Source of the DNA: Ampelocalamus luodianensis | Lineage: Eukaryota > Streptophyta > Magnoliopsida > Poales > Poaceae | Length of the DNA: 64,000 bases | Assembly (NCBI GenBank): GCA_036346255.1 | Contig: CM070622.1 | Span: 30,964,751-31,028,750, forward strand | Direction of reading: 5' to 3' | In this document: piece after piece, positions 1-11,540 of the stretch | Layout: every line of letters begins with the position of its first letter | Numbering within the stretch: position 1 is the stretch's first letter | Position numbers and translations under genes: made by a program | The notes under the pieces: generated by a model | Told to the model about the DNA's origin: nothing | The model's input: the letters and a program-made list of their open reading frames with translations, nothing else | Database searches by the model: none

Positions 1-930
1 GGATCCCCACAACGAAAACACACCAAGCCCATTCCGGCTTCGAGGTGGCACTGATCGCAGAGAGCTCCTCCAGAGCTGGGTCCGCCTGCGCCAGCACTGA
101 GGGGCTGATGACGACGACCCTTTGCCTTCTTAAACATAGGGCCCTGAATGGCCCTCCTCTCGCTATGACCTCGAGGTCGATCTCCTCGCAGGCCTTGCGA
201 GTGTCCTCCGTGTACGCATGCCGCATCTCGATCCCCAAGGCCCGCTCCACCAGTGGTACGAAAATCAGGATCGGAAGGCACCCACAGTGGCGATCGAAGG
301 CCTAAGCCCTCGACGAATCGCTCGCCTTCTCCGCATCATCCCGAGCCACATGTGGGACGGCGGACTATCCGATTGAAGCCCACCTCATACTCGCCACTGC
401 ATCGCTTGTCTTGAGTGTATTTTCCCAAGTCAATTTTCATCTTGTCCGAAAGGTCTCGATAGAACCGCCTCTCAAATCACGGACAAACTCCGCCACGATG
501 GAGTCCATGGCACCGTGCGAGCAGCATCGCACTCTTTCCACCAGATCCGGCCTCTCCTTCAAAGTAGCTATGCCACATAGCGCACGCGATCGGCCACTAC
601 CTCAAAAGCCTCCATCTTGTCCTCCACGTGGGACAGCCGATCGGCGAGCACTGACAGAGTGGCGGCGCGTCGCCGGCCGCCCACCAACCCTACCCACTCA
701 CGAAGTGAGATGCCGCTTGCGCCCACCGCCGCAACTCGTGCACCGGCGCATCGGCACTCGAGGGCCACCGCCCCGCTTCAAAGCCCTCAACTCTTGCCGC
801 ATGGCCCCGACCACGCCTGGCTCCTCTTGGTACACCCACTGGCCGAGCATCTCGCCTCCTCAATCGCCATTCAGGCCACGGCACGTAGCAGACTAACACG
901 CCACTACCCTTAGGTGGCATTCTCAGCCAC
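1..930 (-). pseudogene. Ty3/gypsy gag remnant (reverse strand)
   Basis: Capsid (gag) region of a gypsy retrotransposon, cut off by the left window edge. Reading starts near 930 with an M-P-P-K opening. Around 360-450 the reverse strand reads KYTQDKR followed by EYEVGF and IVR. Around 330 it reads HVARDD, around 160-240 RALGIEMRHAYTEDTRKA, and at the very edge CFRCGD, the first half of a CCHC zinc knuckle. These are hallmark blocks of plant gypsy gag. The blocks lie in different frames separated by stops, so the copy is not functional. Protease and polymerase, if kept, lie outside the window to the left. Confidence 0.75.
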
Positions 931-939
931 CGCAACCCA

Positions 940-3405
940 CAAACAAACAAACAATAAACTGCATAAGTGAAGCACAAGCAATAAATTAAAGAATTCAACA
1001 AGGTATATGCAAGATATGCAAACCCTTCCCATCCTACATGTGCAAGTGTGTCAATTTCTTACTTCTCCTAGAACCTAAAGCCTAGGCTCGATAATTAATC
1101 AGAACACCTCAGACCAACATTACCTCGGGATACTACATAACCACTCAACGGCTAGTCAATAATTTCATAAGAATATAAAATTTGCAACAACTCTAGGCAA
1201 GAATCAATAAGCGGAAGCAATAACTCTATGGGAATAAAGATAACAAGAATAAGTTCAATAATTAAACAACCTCTAGCAGATTAATCCAAGTGTAGTCCAT
1301 AGATGCATCAATAATAAATCAACAGATCACTCATGAATAATCGGTCAATAGGCTAAATTCCTCTCAACTTTATTACAAAGATGAAACTATGAATTGAGTG
1401 CATTATTGTAGTGCCGCTCTACCCATCCCAGAATGCTTAAGAATCACCTGAAAGGGGGAAAGAAACAACAAGAATGAGATAAAATCTCAGCAAGTAAGTT
1501 GAATAACAGGTTAATCAATTGACAAGCAAGCTACAACACAAGTTATATTATTGCATGACCACAACCACATTCCACTATCTCATTCAATAAAACACATGGA
1601 CTAGCATGAGTCCTGCCTCGTAAGAATTCAACCATTGACAAAAGAATGCAGGTTCTCCATCCACAATGCTTAATGCAAATGCATGCCATGCTCCACTGCA
1701 CTCTTACCCATCAAGGTAAGAGTGTGCATCGTACTACGGCAATGTACGATGCTGTACCGGTACGGTCGCGGCCATAAGCGGCGACATCCACAATGCAATG
1801 TAATGATATGTTATGAGTGATATGATAATCATAAACCACATATGTGACATCTCATAATGGCACCAACAAGATTAACTTGTACAACTACCACATCATCATT
1901 ATGGAAAAATACATCCATGATCCACATTCGGCACATAAAGCAACCATTTCATGGCTACACACAAGATATCCAATGTAAATCATTAAATAATAATTACTGT
2001 CATCATCTCATATGTAAGTCAACCAACCATGGCATAATACCTCAAAATACGAAACTCATAGGGATTGCAAGTAGTAAGAACAACCAATTAAACGGTAGTA
2101 ACACTGCTACAATTACTTGCCTTCCACGATGTGACGCGTTAGCCGGCCAAGGCGATACTCCTAAGCCTGAGGCTTCACCTCCTAAACAAGTAAAATAACT
2201 TCAATAAGGTCATGAAATACCCAGCGCTACTAATCGGCATTCTACAATGCTTACTAGACGACTCAGAACGAGTTTACAAAGCTGAAAACGAACAACAACG
2301 TTTGCTGCCATAATCTGATTCTGGACAGCAGCACGGTAAATGACATAACTCATGATCTGGAAGTCAAAAGAGGTAAACCCAATTTCTGTAGATTCTAACT
2401 GACTAATCTACAATACTCTAGTTGACACGATACTCCAAATCGGCCAAAAATAGGCTAACCATTGTCTGAACTTTCAGTACAGAAACTGTCTACACAAACG
2501 AACAGCAAAACTAAAATGACCATAACTTTTAATAGGTAACCTGAATTGATCGTTCTTTATCAATCTGAAAAGGTTATCGAATTACCTACAATAACCTAGT
2601 TGGGTGAACTTTCAGATTCTACCAAATTCCCTTTCAAATTTTAGGAAATAACCAGACAGATTATTCTCGTCAGATTTCTGGCAGCAGATACTAAATCGAT
2701 CATAACTTTTACTCAGACCTCGGAATCGAGTGATCTTCGCGGCTACTGAAAGCTAACGACATAACCCACATATCTCTAGGAGATGGAAACTTAAAATTCA
2801 GCCTCTAAACATACGAAAAACCCACGCAAGGTTCTGGACAGAATTGCATCTACTGCAGCCCAACAATTAACCATCAATTCTAATCGGTTTTGCATCTAAT
2901 AAGGATTAAACAGCGGGAGGGCATCTCGTTACCCTTGTAGAACCACTAGAAATCGCTGAACCAAACCCCGCACAAACTCTTCTTCTTCTTCTTCTCCTTC
3001 TTCTCCTTCTTCTCCTTCTTTCTCCCTTTCTTTCTTCTTCCTCATGCAAGGGCAGCACCTTGGGATAGGGAGGTGCAGGGGACAGCACCTTGGGAGAGGG
3101 GAGGTGCAAGGGGAGGAGAGGAGTCGCCAAGAGGAGGAGGAGGGGCGGCTGCAAGAGGGAGGAGGAAAAGGGGGAAAGGGAGGGGGGGCGGCTAGGGTTT
3201 GGGGAGGGTGGCCCTCCCCCCCTTGGCCGCCACCGTAGAAGATGGGCCAAGGCCCACCCAAAATGAAGCGAAAACGACAGAAAAGCCCCTCTCTAAGCTG
3301 GATTCGACGAAAACTGAAAATAAAACTTCCCCGATTAAATTATTCTCTACCGATTGTTTTTAATTTAATCCGATTCTTGACTTCTCAAACTTCCGGAGTA
3401 TTACA
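940..3405 (-). mobile_element. LTR of the reverse-strand gypsy element
   Basis: On the reverse strand the LTR opens with TGTAATACTCC at 3405, a common start of grass gypsy LTRs, and runs towards the gag remnant, so this should be the 5' LTR of the element. The inner boundary was not located and no standard tRNA-Met primer site was seen, so the left limit is approximate. The leader-like part near 2,900-3,250 has a CTT tract and GC-rich frames that look coding by accident. No internal gene is present. Confidence 0.6.
2978..3040. repeat. CTT/CTCCTT microsatellite
   Basis: Imperfect run of CTT and CTCCTT units within the gypsy LTR. It produces a spurious poly-Glu/poly-Arg frame on the reverse strand. 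Confidence 0.85.
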
Positions 3406-3619
3406 ACTTTAGTAAGGAATGTCCCAAAGGTATCACTCCTAAGCCCATTATCTATAATGATCACTATTTGCTTAGGAAGGATAAATATGATAATGTGTTT
3501 GCTAGGAATGTTAGTTTACATAAAACAAATGCTAGGGCCATTTGGGTGCCCAAATCCATTGTGACTAACATTCATGGACCCAACCAAGTATTGGGTACGA
3601 AAATGCGCTTAAATGCTTG
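3406..3619 (+). pseudogene. C-terminal end of a retroelement gag protein
   Basis: The open frame begins in the last part of a zinc knuckle, reading NFSKECPKG (the expected His-x4-Cys end), and continues through YDNVFARN and AIWVPKSIVTN to a stop near 3,619. The N-terminal part is missing because the reverse gypsy LTR is inserted directly upstream. The family was not identified. Confidence 0.55.
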
Positions 3620-5340
3620 ATAGGTACTTGGAGAGGTATTGGAGGTTTGGCTTATTCATGAAGAGGTGGATTCCACCATATGTCAATTTGGAGCCAAGCT
3701 TGAGGATTTTCATTTCATATCAAGAACAAATGACATCACGGTAACAAGTATTTACATTGAAGTATCTAGCCCTTTTTACCTTGTGTAGGTTGCATTCATG
3801 AAAATCTTATAAAAAGGTTGTTCTTGCTCTTGTGCTTAATCTTGATTATTCAAATCTTGAGCATGTTGGTAGTTGCACATTAAGGGGGAGTGCTAAGTCA
3901 TTTACATGTATATCACATCCCTAAGTGTGCCCAAATTAATTAAGTGCTAGTAATGTTTTTCAAAATGAGCCATTTAGCCAAAAGTCAAAAATTTGAAATT
4001 ATTAGTATAAACTTTGAAAAACTAGTTGCAAAATGTATACAAATGTATTTCAAAGGTTTACCAAAGGTTTTGGTTCAAGAAAAACCTATTTTAAATGAAA
4101 ATGAGTTTCTAGCCAAAATTATAGATCTTAGTATCATGTTTTTGACATAAACTAGATTATTGTGTAAAATCTATTCTAAAAGAAATTTGACATTTGTCCC
4201 AAAAGGAAAATCCTAGTGTTGGCCATTCTAAACTTTTTTTGTATTCAAATAATTTTCAAAAGACTGACTTATCAAAAGTTATTTGATTTTGAAACTCGTC
4301 CAAAATACCGGTTTGACCATAAAGGTCACTTTCTAGCACTTAAGTGAGTTTAGCCATTTGAGTCTAAATTATTCACATGAATAGGTCCACAATGGTATTT
4401 ATGACTCATACATGAAATTAGATGTCTAAAATATCTTCATTTGCTCATTTTGGCTCTTTCTATGAAAAATCTTAAAAATATGGTTTCATTTGCAAAATCT
4501 AAAGCTTAATTCATAAAAACCATTTGAAAATTGGATTTTAAAAGGCTCTATAAGTGCAAAATGCTCCAAGTATGTTTATTTGGATGCTTATGAAAGAATT
4601 TGGAGCAAAATATAAAAATTTCATCGTTTCTCCAAGTTTTCGAATCGAATCGACGTTTTAGTTTTAGCGGCCCGATCCGCTGCACCCATCCGTTCTGACC
4701 GCTTGACTCCGGTCTGACCACATCTTTGCCATCGGACTGACCGAACCTGGAGAGTTTTGTTTTTTTTGCGCCAAAATTGTTGATTTCAAAATTCTCATGC
4801 ATTCTCGTTGCTCCCCAAAAGTCTTATCGTCTTGTGGTCTCTACAAGTGCGATTTAAAGACTATTTCAAATGTGATCCACATAGAGACATATAGACATCT
4901 TTTGGTGCTTAATGCCAATGGGGGAGAAAGGTTGCAAATAATAATTTGGTTTTAACAGGGGAGAAAGTTTGGTTGCAAATAAGTTGGCTTATGGATCCTT
5001 GTGAATGCATGTTTTTCATAAGCATGAGCTAAATTGTCATATCATTCAATTGTTGCATTCTTTGGATCCAAGATATAGAATGAACTCCACAAAGAGTCAA
5101 ACATAAATATGTGCATTTAGTTCCATTCCACGTTTTTTTGATGCACACATTTAGGGGGAGTTCTCTATGTTCTGTCATTTCACTAGTATTGATCCAATTC
5201 TTCCATCCACCTATATTGAGGATCTCTACTTTGAAATGCATTCTTGAGTATATAAAGCTTGTGTAGTTGATATATACTCATGAAAATTCAATTTTCTATT
5301 ATTTGCAAAAGGATTGTCATCAATCACCAAAAGGGGAGAT
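3620..5340 (+). other. Non-coding interior of the gag-only element
   Basis: AT-rich sequence without convincing open frames. An internal G-run follows ATTAA near 3,886. A stretch at 4,660-4,750 carries CGGTCTGACC-type words that recur densely in the LTR of the same element. The interior ends in the polypurine tract before 5,341. Confidence 0.5.
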
Positions 5341-5909
5341 TGAAGAATCTAGACCCGCCATTATATGTTAATGGAGTATTTTGGTAATTAATGACAATCA
5401 TCATGTGGACTAACATTTTTCATGAGTTGGTGAAATAGGTTATGTTCCATAAATGATGAAGACTTTGGATGACATCATGACTTGGTCGTCATCAAGTAAA
5501 GAGCTTGGAGTAAAGGATGCATCATGTGTTGATACATATCAAGACTCGGGACAAAGAAGGTCATCATGTGTTGATGATGCCCAAGACAAGATCCCGAAGT
5601 GAAGAAGATCACCATGTGTTGATGATATTCAAGCCATCATGTGTTGATGTGCTTTCAAGTCAAGAACCCGGACTTGAAGTGAGGATGTGCGTCATCAAGC
5701 TTTAAGTGGTTGCGCAAGGCAAAGGTATGGCTAGCTAGGGCTAAGGATTTGTTCTTAGTCTTTTTACCGGTCTTGGTGTTTTGGTTGGAAGACCGGATTG
5801 CTAGTATAGGATGTCGTACTATTAAGAGGGGTCTTAACTAGTAGCTTGAGTTAGTCATGTGTTGATAGCTCATTGTGTTTGCTCTAGCTCACTTTAACAT
5901 GTTGCCAAT

Positions 5910-6330
5910 ATTTGCGAATGTGTTTTGCAAATAGTTGAGGCTCATGGTTAATCCTTGTATCATGTGATTTTAGTTTGCGAATGCGTTTTGCAAACGGTTT
6001 AAGTCCATGTACCTTCTTCCTTATGGCATGATTCTAAAAGTCGGCAAATGTGTTTTGCAACTTATTGAGAATCTTGCTTTTCACTCTTTGTGGTGTGATT
6101 CTATAAGTTGGCAAATGTTTTGCAACTTGTTGAGAATCTCACTTTAACCTTTGTTTGCATCGCGCATCAATTGTGCAAATGTGTTTTGCAAATTGAGTTG
6201 AAGCGAAGTGCAATTTGTGGTTTGATTCTAAAAGCTGGCAAATGTGTTTTGCAACTTGTTGAGAATCTCACCTACATGCCTTGTTTGCATTTCATATCTT
6301 TTGCAAATATGTTTTGCAAATTTGAGTTGA
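5910..6330. repeat. Degenerate repeat with TGTTTTGCAA core
   Basis: About eight irregularly spaced copies of a unit around GCAAATGTGTTTTGCAA, some followed by CTTGTTGAGAATCT. The core GCAAA...TTTGC is itself a short inverted repeat. It lies in the upstream (U3) part of the LTR. Confidence 0.7.
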
Positions 6331-6459
6331 AAAAGAAATGCAAAATCCACAGTTGATCTCTCAAAGATCGACCGAGTTGTATGGCGGATCGACTGCACTC
6401 GTGGATAATCGCCATGGTCAAGTTTTTCCAGAGAGCAACATTTTTCTGGAAGTTGGCTG

Positions 6460-6720
6460 AGCGGTCTCACCGGCGTTATGGGTGCGGTCTGACCGGACTC
6501 CCGGGGTCAAGGACCCGGTCAGCTTTTTCCAGAGAGTTGATTTTCTGGTTTCGGCTGGTGCGGTCTAACCAACGTGATGAGAGCGGTCTGACCGGCCGGC
6601 GGTCTGACCGGTCAGAGGTTGGCGGTCGGACCGGATGTGTCCCAACGGCTAGTTTTCTGACCGTTGGAGGGGGTGCGGTCTGACCGGCCGAGTGCCTGCG
6701 GTCTGACCGGCCCTGCTGAT
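6460..6720. repeat. GCGGTCTGACCGG palindromic word cluster
   Basis: At least seven copies or near copies of GGTCTGACCGG occur within about 260 bp, upstream of the LTR TATA box. The word is a near-perfect palindrome (CCGGTCAGACC on the other strand). Confidence 0.75.
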
Positions 6721-6763
6721 TTTTCAGCAAACTTCGTCCCAACGGCTAGTTTTTATGTGTGGG

Positions 6764-6772
6764 CTATAAATA
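6764..6772 (+). promoter_or_regulatory. LTR TATA box
   Basis: CTATAAATA in the 3' LTR of the gag-only element, downstream of the GGTCTGACCGG cluster. It is the likely core promoter of the element; transcription would start about 30 bp downstream. Confidence 0.6.
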
Positions 6773-7586
6773 CCCACCTTGGTCGTGTGAGGGGAAGTTG
6801 CTGGTGCCCCATTGAGTTCCTTTGAGCTAAGAGCAAGCCTCTCATACTCTTGAGTGCATGTGTTGCACTAAGTGAGGTTAGAGAGCAAACGCTAAGTGTA
6901 TGTGTTGCAATTAGGTAGTGGATTGTGTATCCATTGAGCTTAGACACTTGATTAGGTCAAGTGAGAGTCTAAGATTTGTTACTCTTAGTGTTTGCCGACA
7001 CCTAGACGGTGTGGAGGCGTCGAGCGTCGGTGATCTTCTCAACGGAGGTTGTGAGAAGACCCGAGTGGTTGTGAGTGATTTGGTGCTCACCATCTCCGAG
7101 TGGAGGAAGAGCAACCCCTAGTGGATTGAGGTGTTGGCTCGTGTTGTGAGAACCGGTCCAAGCGGTTGGACTTACCTCAACGTGGATTAGGGCAGACCGG
7201 CAAGTCTCCGAACACCACGGGAAAAACATCATCGTGTCATCGTGGTTTGCTTTCTTGAGCCTTATTATTGCATTTACATTCATTGTGTATAAATGCTTGC
7301 TTTACATTGTGCAATTTATATACCTCGTATTAAATTGCTTATTCATTGTGTATGATTGCAATAGTACCTTTTACATTGCTTGAATTGAAATTGCTTACAA
7401 GTTCTTGCTTGATTGTTTTTTCAATAGACTTGCATTGTCGGTGCACTTAGTTGAATCTAGTTGATTTAGGCTTTAATTGTACAAAATCGTATTTGTATTA
7501 GCTTCCGCATTAGAAATCGGTTTTAGTGCGTAGAAGTTTTTAAAACGCCTATTCACCCCCCTCTAGTCGGCCTTCTCGATCTTACA

Positions 7587-10322
7587 AAGGGTTATATCCA
7601 ACAAAGTTCATCGCCTTGGGGAGCACCTGTACTGCTTGACAAAAAAAAAAGATAACAGTATGAGGATGTGCGTGGATTACAGATCACTCAATGAAGTCAC
7701 AATAAAAACAAGTATCCTTTGCCCTAGATCAAGGACCTCTTCGATCAGTTGAAACGAGCAAGTGTTTTCTCCTAGATTGATTTAAGATCTAATTATCATC
7801 AGTTGAAGATTAGACCAGAAGACATCTCCAAGACTGCCTTCACAACAAGATATGGACTGTACGAGTTCACAATAATATCATTTGGGTTGACGAATGCACC
7901 AACTTATTTCATGAACATGATGAATAAAGTATTCATAGAATACTTGGATAAGTTTGTGGTCGTATTTGTCGATAACATTCTCATCTACTCAAAGAATGAA
8001 GAAGAGCATGAGAAGCATCTCAAGTCAGTTTTGGAAAGACTCAAAGAGCAATAGCTCTATGCCAAATTCAGTAAAAGTGAATTTTGGCTAAGCCAAGTAA
8101 CTTTTCTTGAACATATCGTGTCAGCAGGAGATGTTGCAGTAGATCCCGTCAAAGTTGAAGCCGTGATGGATTGGAAGCAACCCAAGTCCGTCACCGAAGT
8201 GAGAAGTTTCCTCATTTTAGCTGGGTATTACCAAAGATTCATCAAATGTTTCTACAAAACCGCCAAACCTATGACTCAACTTTTGAAGAAAGAGAAGTTT
8301 CAATGGTCAAATGCTTGCGAGCAAAGTTTCAAGGAGTTGAAGAAAAGACTAATCTCTATGCCTATGTTAGTCTTACCTGACATCCATAAGGACTTTGAGG
8401 TTTTCTTTAACGCCTCTCGTCAAGGCCTTGGATGTGTTCTGATGCAGGAAGGTAAAGTTGTAGCTTATGCATCTCGATAGCTGAAACCTCATGAAGGGAA
8501 TTACCCGACGCATGATTTGGAATTAGTCGTAATTGCGCATGCCTTGAAATTTAGCGGTGTTACCTCATCGGTAATCGCTATGAGATTTTCACGAATCACA
8601 AAAGCTTGAAGTATATCGTCACTCAGTTAGAACTCAACCTCGGACAAAGAAGATGGTTAGAGCTGATAAAGGATTATGACCTTGGAATCCATTACCATCC
8701 AGGCAAAGCAAATGTAGTGGCAGATGCCCTAAGTCGAAAAGGGTATTGCAACACTATGCTGGTTCGAGAAAGTCAGCCAAGATTGTATGAATAATTGAGA
8801 TAGCTGAATTTAGACATTGTTAACCAGGGATGTGTGAACACTCTGGAAGTTGAACCAACCATTCAGAGTCAGATCAGGGAAAATCAGAAAGAAGATGAAG
8901 ACATCAAAGAAATTAAGAAGGACATGAGAAGAGGCAAAGCCCTAGGATTTTTCGAGGATGAGCAAGGTACAGTTTTGTTCTGTAACCGTATCTGCGTACC
9001 TAACCACCAAGAAATAAAGCAGCTGATTCTGAAGGAAGCTCATGAATCACCTTACTCCATTCATCCAGGCAGCACCAAGATGTACCAGTATCTGAAGAAA
9101 AAGTACTGGTGGGTCAGTATGAAGTGAGAGATTGCCGAGTTCGTTGCACACTGTGATGTATGCCAAAGACTTAAGGAACATCAGATACCCATTGGACTGT
9201 TACAACCTTTGCCAACTCCCGAGTGGAAATAGGAGCAAGTCGGCATGGACTTTATTACCGATTTACCTAGGGCCCAATTAGGATATGATTCCATCTGAGT
9301 TGTGATCGACTGTTTGACTAAAGTGGCACATTTCATTCCCATCAAAACCACCTACCAAAGCAGTAAATTAGCAGAGCTGTACATGGCCAGAATTGTTTGT
9401 CTACATGGAGTACCCAATAGGATAGTGCCCGACAGAGGTTAGCAGTTCACCTCTAGGTTTTGGAAGAGCTTACATGAAGCCTTAGGGACTAGACTCAACT
9501 TCAATACAGCATATCATCCCCCATACATATGGACAAACGGAACATGTGAATTAGATTTTGGAAGACATGCTTCGAGCCTGTGCTATAGACTATGGGAAGA
9601 GTTGGGATTAGAACCTTCCTTATGCAAAGTTCTTGTACAACAACAGCTATCAAGCCAGCTTACTAATGTCTCCATTCGAAGCATTGTATGACAGACAGTG
9701 TAGAACCCCTCTCCTTTGGGATCAAGTCGAAGAACATCAGTTCTTTGGACCTGATTTGATTAAGGATGCTAAAAGTAAAGTAAGATTGATAAGAGAGCGA
9801 TTGAGAGTGGCTCAATCCCGACAGGAGAGTTATGCTGACAATCATCGCAGAGAATTGTCCGTTGAGATAGGAGATTTTGTCTATCTCAATGTAACTTCAC
9901 TCAGGGGAGTACAAAGATTCCAAATCAGAGGAAAACTCATGCTAAGATTTGTTGGACCATACAAGGTTTTGGAAAGAAGGGGCGAAGTCACTTATCAGTT
10001 GGAGCTGCCGACATCCTTGTCTGTAGTTCATGACGTCTTCCACGTATCGCGGCTCAAGAAGTGCCTTCGAGTTCCGACAGAGCAAACATCACTAGAAAGC
10101 ATCGACCTTCAGAGGACCTCACCTATGTGGAGGAGTCAATCAAGATACTTGATGTCACAGAGCGCGTTACCAGAAGCAAGGTCATCCGTTCGTGAAAAGT
10201 TGAATGGAGTAAACACTCAAAAGAAGAAGCCACCTAGGAATGAGAAGAAGATTAGAAAGCAGAGTATCCCCACCTTTTTGCTGACCAAGTCTGAATCTCG
10301 GGGTCAAGATTCCCTTATGGTT
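7587..10322 (+). pseudogene. Ty3/gypsy pol remnant (RT, RNase H, integrase)
   Basis: Polymerase polyprotein of a gypsy element in several frames. Reverse transcriptase (7,660-8,050) shows CVDYRSLNE, AFTTRYGLYEF, SFGLTNAP and FVDNILIYSKN; the second catalytic Asp is Asn here. RNase H (8,390-8,480) reads FFNASRQGLG, where the usual first Asp is Asn. Integrase shows the HPG...H and CDVCQ zinc region (9,060-9,165), GMDFITDLP near 9,244, then a frameshift before the catalytic Glu. The C-terminal part (9,633-10,085) ends in FHVSRLKKCL, and a frame-shifted chromodomain-like tail follows. The 5' LTR, gag and protease are absent, being cut at 7,586 by the inserted element. Clearly inactive. Confidence 0.85.
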
Positions 10323-10582
10323 TGTAACGCTGCTTTTCTAAGCTTTTTGAAAATTTTCAAAATAAAAATAACAATTTGATTTTGTTGAAGTTCTAAAGCT
10401 TAACTTGAGATTTTGAAATTAAAAATAATTTAAATGACTAAATTTAACTTCAACAAATTCAAATTTTTGGTTTGGAGTTTGCTGGAGTTCTCTTGTGTTT
10501 AAAATCCTCTTTCTCTGTTCATTCTGCTCTCCCTTCGACCTCCTCAGGACCTCCCTCAAGGACCTCCTATGACCACCCTTCA

Positions 10583-10735
10583 GTCACGACCACCCTTTTG
10601 GTCACGACCACCCTTTTAGTCACGACCACCCTTGTGGTTACGACCACCTCTTTGGTTTCGACCACCCTTCCTTTTCGACCACTATCTGGTTTCGACCACC
10701 CTCGGTTTCGACCACCCTCTCATGTCGACCAGGCT
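10583..10735. repeat. 18-bp tandem repeat GTCACGACCACCCTTTTG
   Basis: Copies start at 10583, 10601, 10619, 10637 and 10655, then degrade into GTTTCGACCACCC variants. It lies in the upstream part of the gypsy LTR. Confidence 0.85.
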
Positions 10736-11040
10736 TTTGGTTTCGACCAGCCCTTTAGTTTCGTCCTGTTTGTTGGTTTTGACCAGTCTGTTGGTGTCGG
10801 CTGCCTCTTAGTTTTGACCAGCCTTTCAGTTTGATCGACTTCACTGGGCTCCAAAGACACCTTGTCTTTCCTCCTCTGCTTCTCAAAGAACGTGCACATT
10901 AAATGCGTCGTCAGATCGTGTATCGTACCCCTATCCCATCCCTCTGACATGCGCATTAAATGTTGTTGTCTCTGCCCCACCATAATTTTCTATTCATTTT
11001 CACACCAGTCCATCTTGTTGCCCGGTTCTCCTTTCTTCAT

Positions 11041-11050
11041 CTATAAATAG
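11041..11050 (+). promoter_or_regulatory. TATA box of gypsy LTR
   Basis: CTATAAATAG in the 3' LTR, about 720 bp from its start, followed by a pyrimidine-rich leader. Confidence 0.55.
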
Positions 11051-11493
11051 AGCACTAGGGAGCCTTTGCCCTCCTGTTTTCCCTTCAGCTTTTAACTCTC
11101 CCTCTCTCTCGCCCTGTTTCGCCGCGCTTCAAGTTTCGTCGCCGCCGACTCGAGCTCGCGCCTCTGCCTTTAGGGTCGCCGTCAATCTTCTCCTGCCAAC
11201 AGCCGAACCACCTTCCTCCTCGTCGAACCGTGTGCCACCTTCGCCTATTTAGGTGAGCACCACGTGTACCCAACTCTCCATCCCTTGCTTTTGTTGTTGT
11301 GGTTTGCCCGAAGTACCGTGCTCCGAGTTTAAGCCCCGCATCAATTCTTGTCCCAGAGCTCTTTGAAGCAATCTTCTCTCTCTATTTCAGTTTTGTTTCG
11401 TAGGAGCCGCTGTGTTTCCTCTTCCCCGCCAGTCCCGACTGACCCCTTCGCCGTCGTCCTCCTTCGCCTTCTACGTGAGTGAGTTTCCACCAC

Positions 11494-11499
<6 letters not shown>

Positions 11500-11535
<36 letters not shown>
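11500..11535. repeat. (TC)n microsatellite
   Basis: About 18 uninterrupted TC units in the gypsy LTR leader. Confidence 0.95.

Positions 11536-11540
<5 letters not shown>

Larger units (their letters stand above)
3406..7586 (+). mobile_element. Gag-only LTR retrotransposon, 3' half
   Basis: Right part of a forward-strand LTR element split at 3405 by the reverse gypsy element. It holds a gag C-terminus (3,406-3,619), then about 1.7 kb with no coding sequence, a purine tract AAAAGGGGAGAT at 5,329-5,340, and a 2,246-bp LTR beginning TGAAGAATCT and ending CTTACA. No protease, reverse transcriptase or integrase is found between gag and the LTR, so this looks like a non-autonomous element. It sits in the pol gene of the next gypsy element, which resumes at 7,587. 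Confidence 0.6.
5341..7586 (+). mobile_element. 3' LTR of the gag-only element (2.25 kb)
   Basis: Bounded by TG and CA, with a polypurine tract immediately upstream. It contains a variant repeat of a TTTTGCAA-bearing unit (about 5,910-6,330), a cluster of GCGGTCTGACCGG words (about 6,460-6,720) and a TATA box at 6,764. The last bases, TTCACCCCCCTCTAGTCGGCC near 7,550, are typical of the R/U5 end of many grass LTRs. The right flank resumes directly in a gypsy pol frame. Confidence 0.7.

Noticed and set aside
411..913. Forward frames of 98-161 codons
   Set aside because: They are the antisense of the gypsy gag remnant on the reverse strand.
2906..3261. Two overlapping reverse frames of about 110 codons
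   Set aside because: Driven by a CTT/CTCCTT microsatellite and GC-rich LTR leader; low-complexity Glu/Arg and Pro/Ser runs, no domain.
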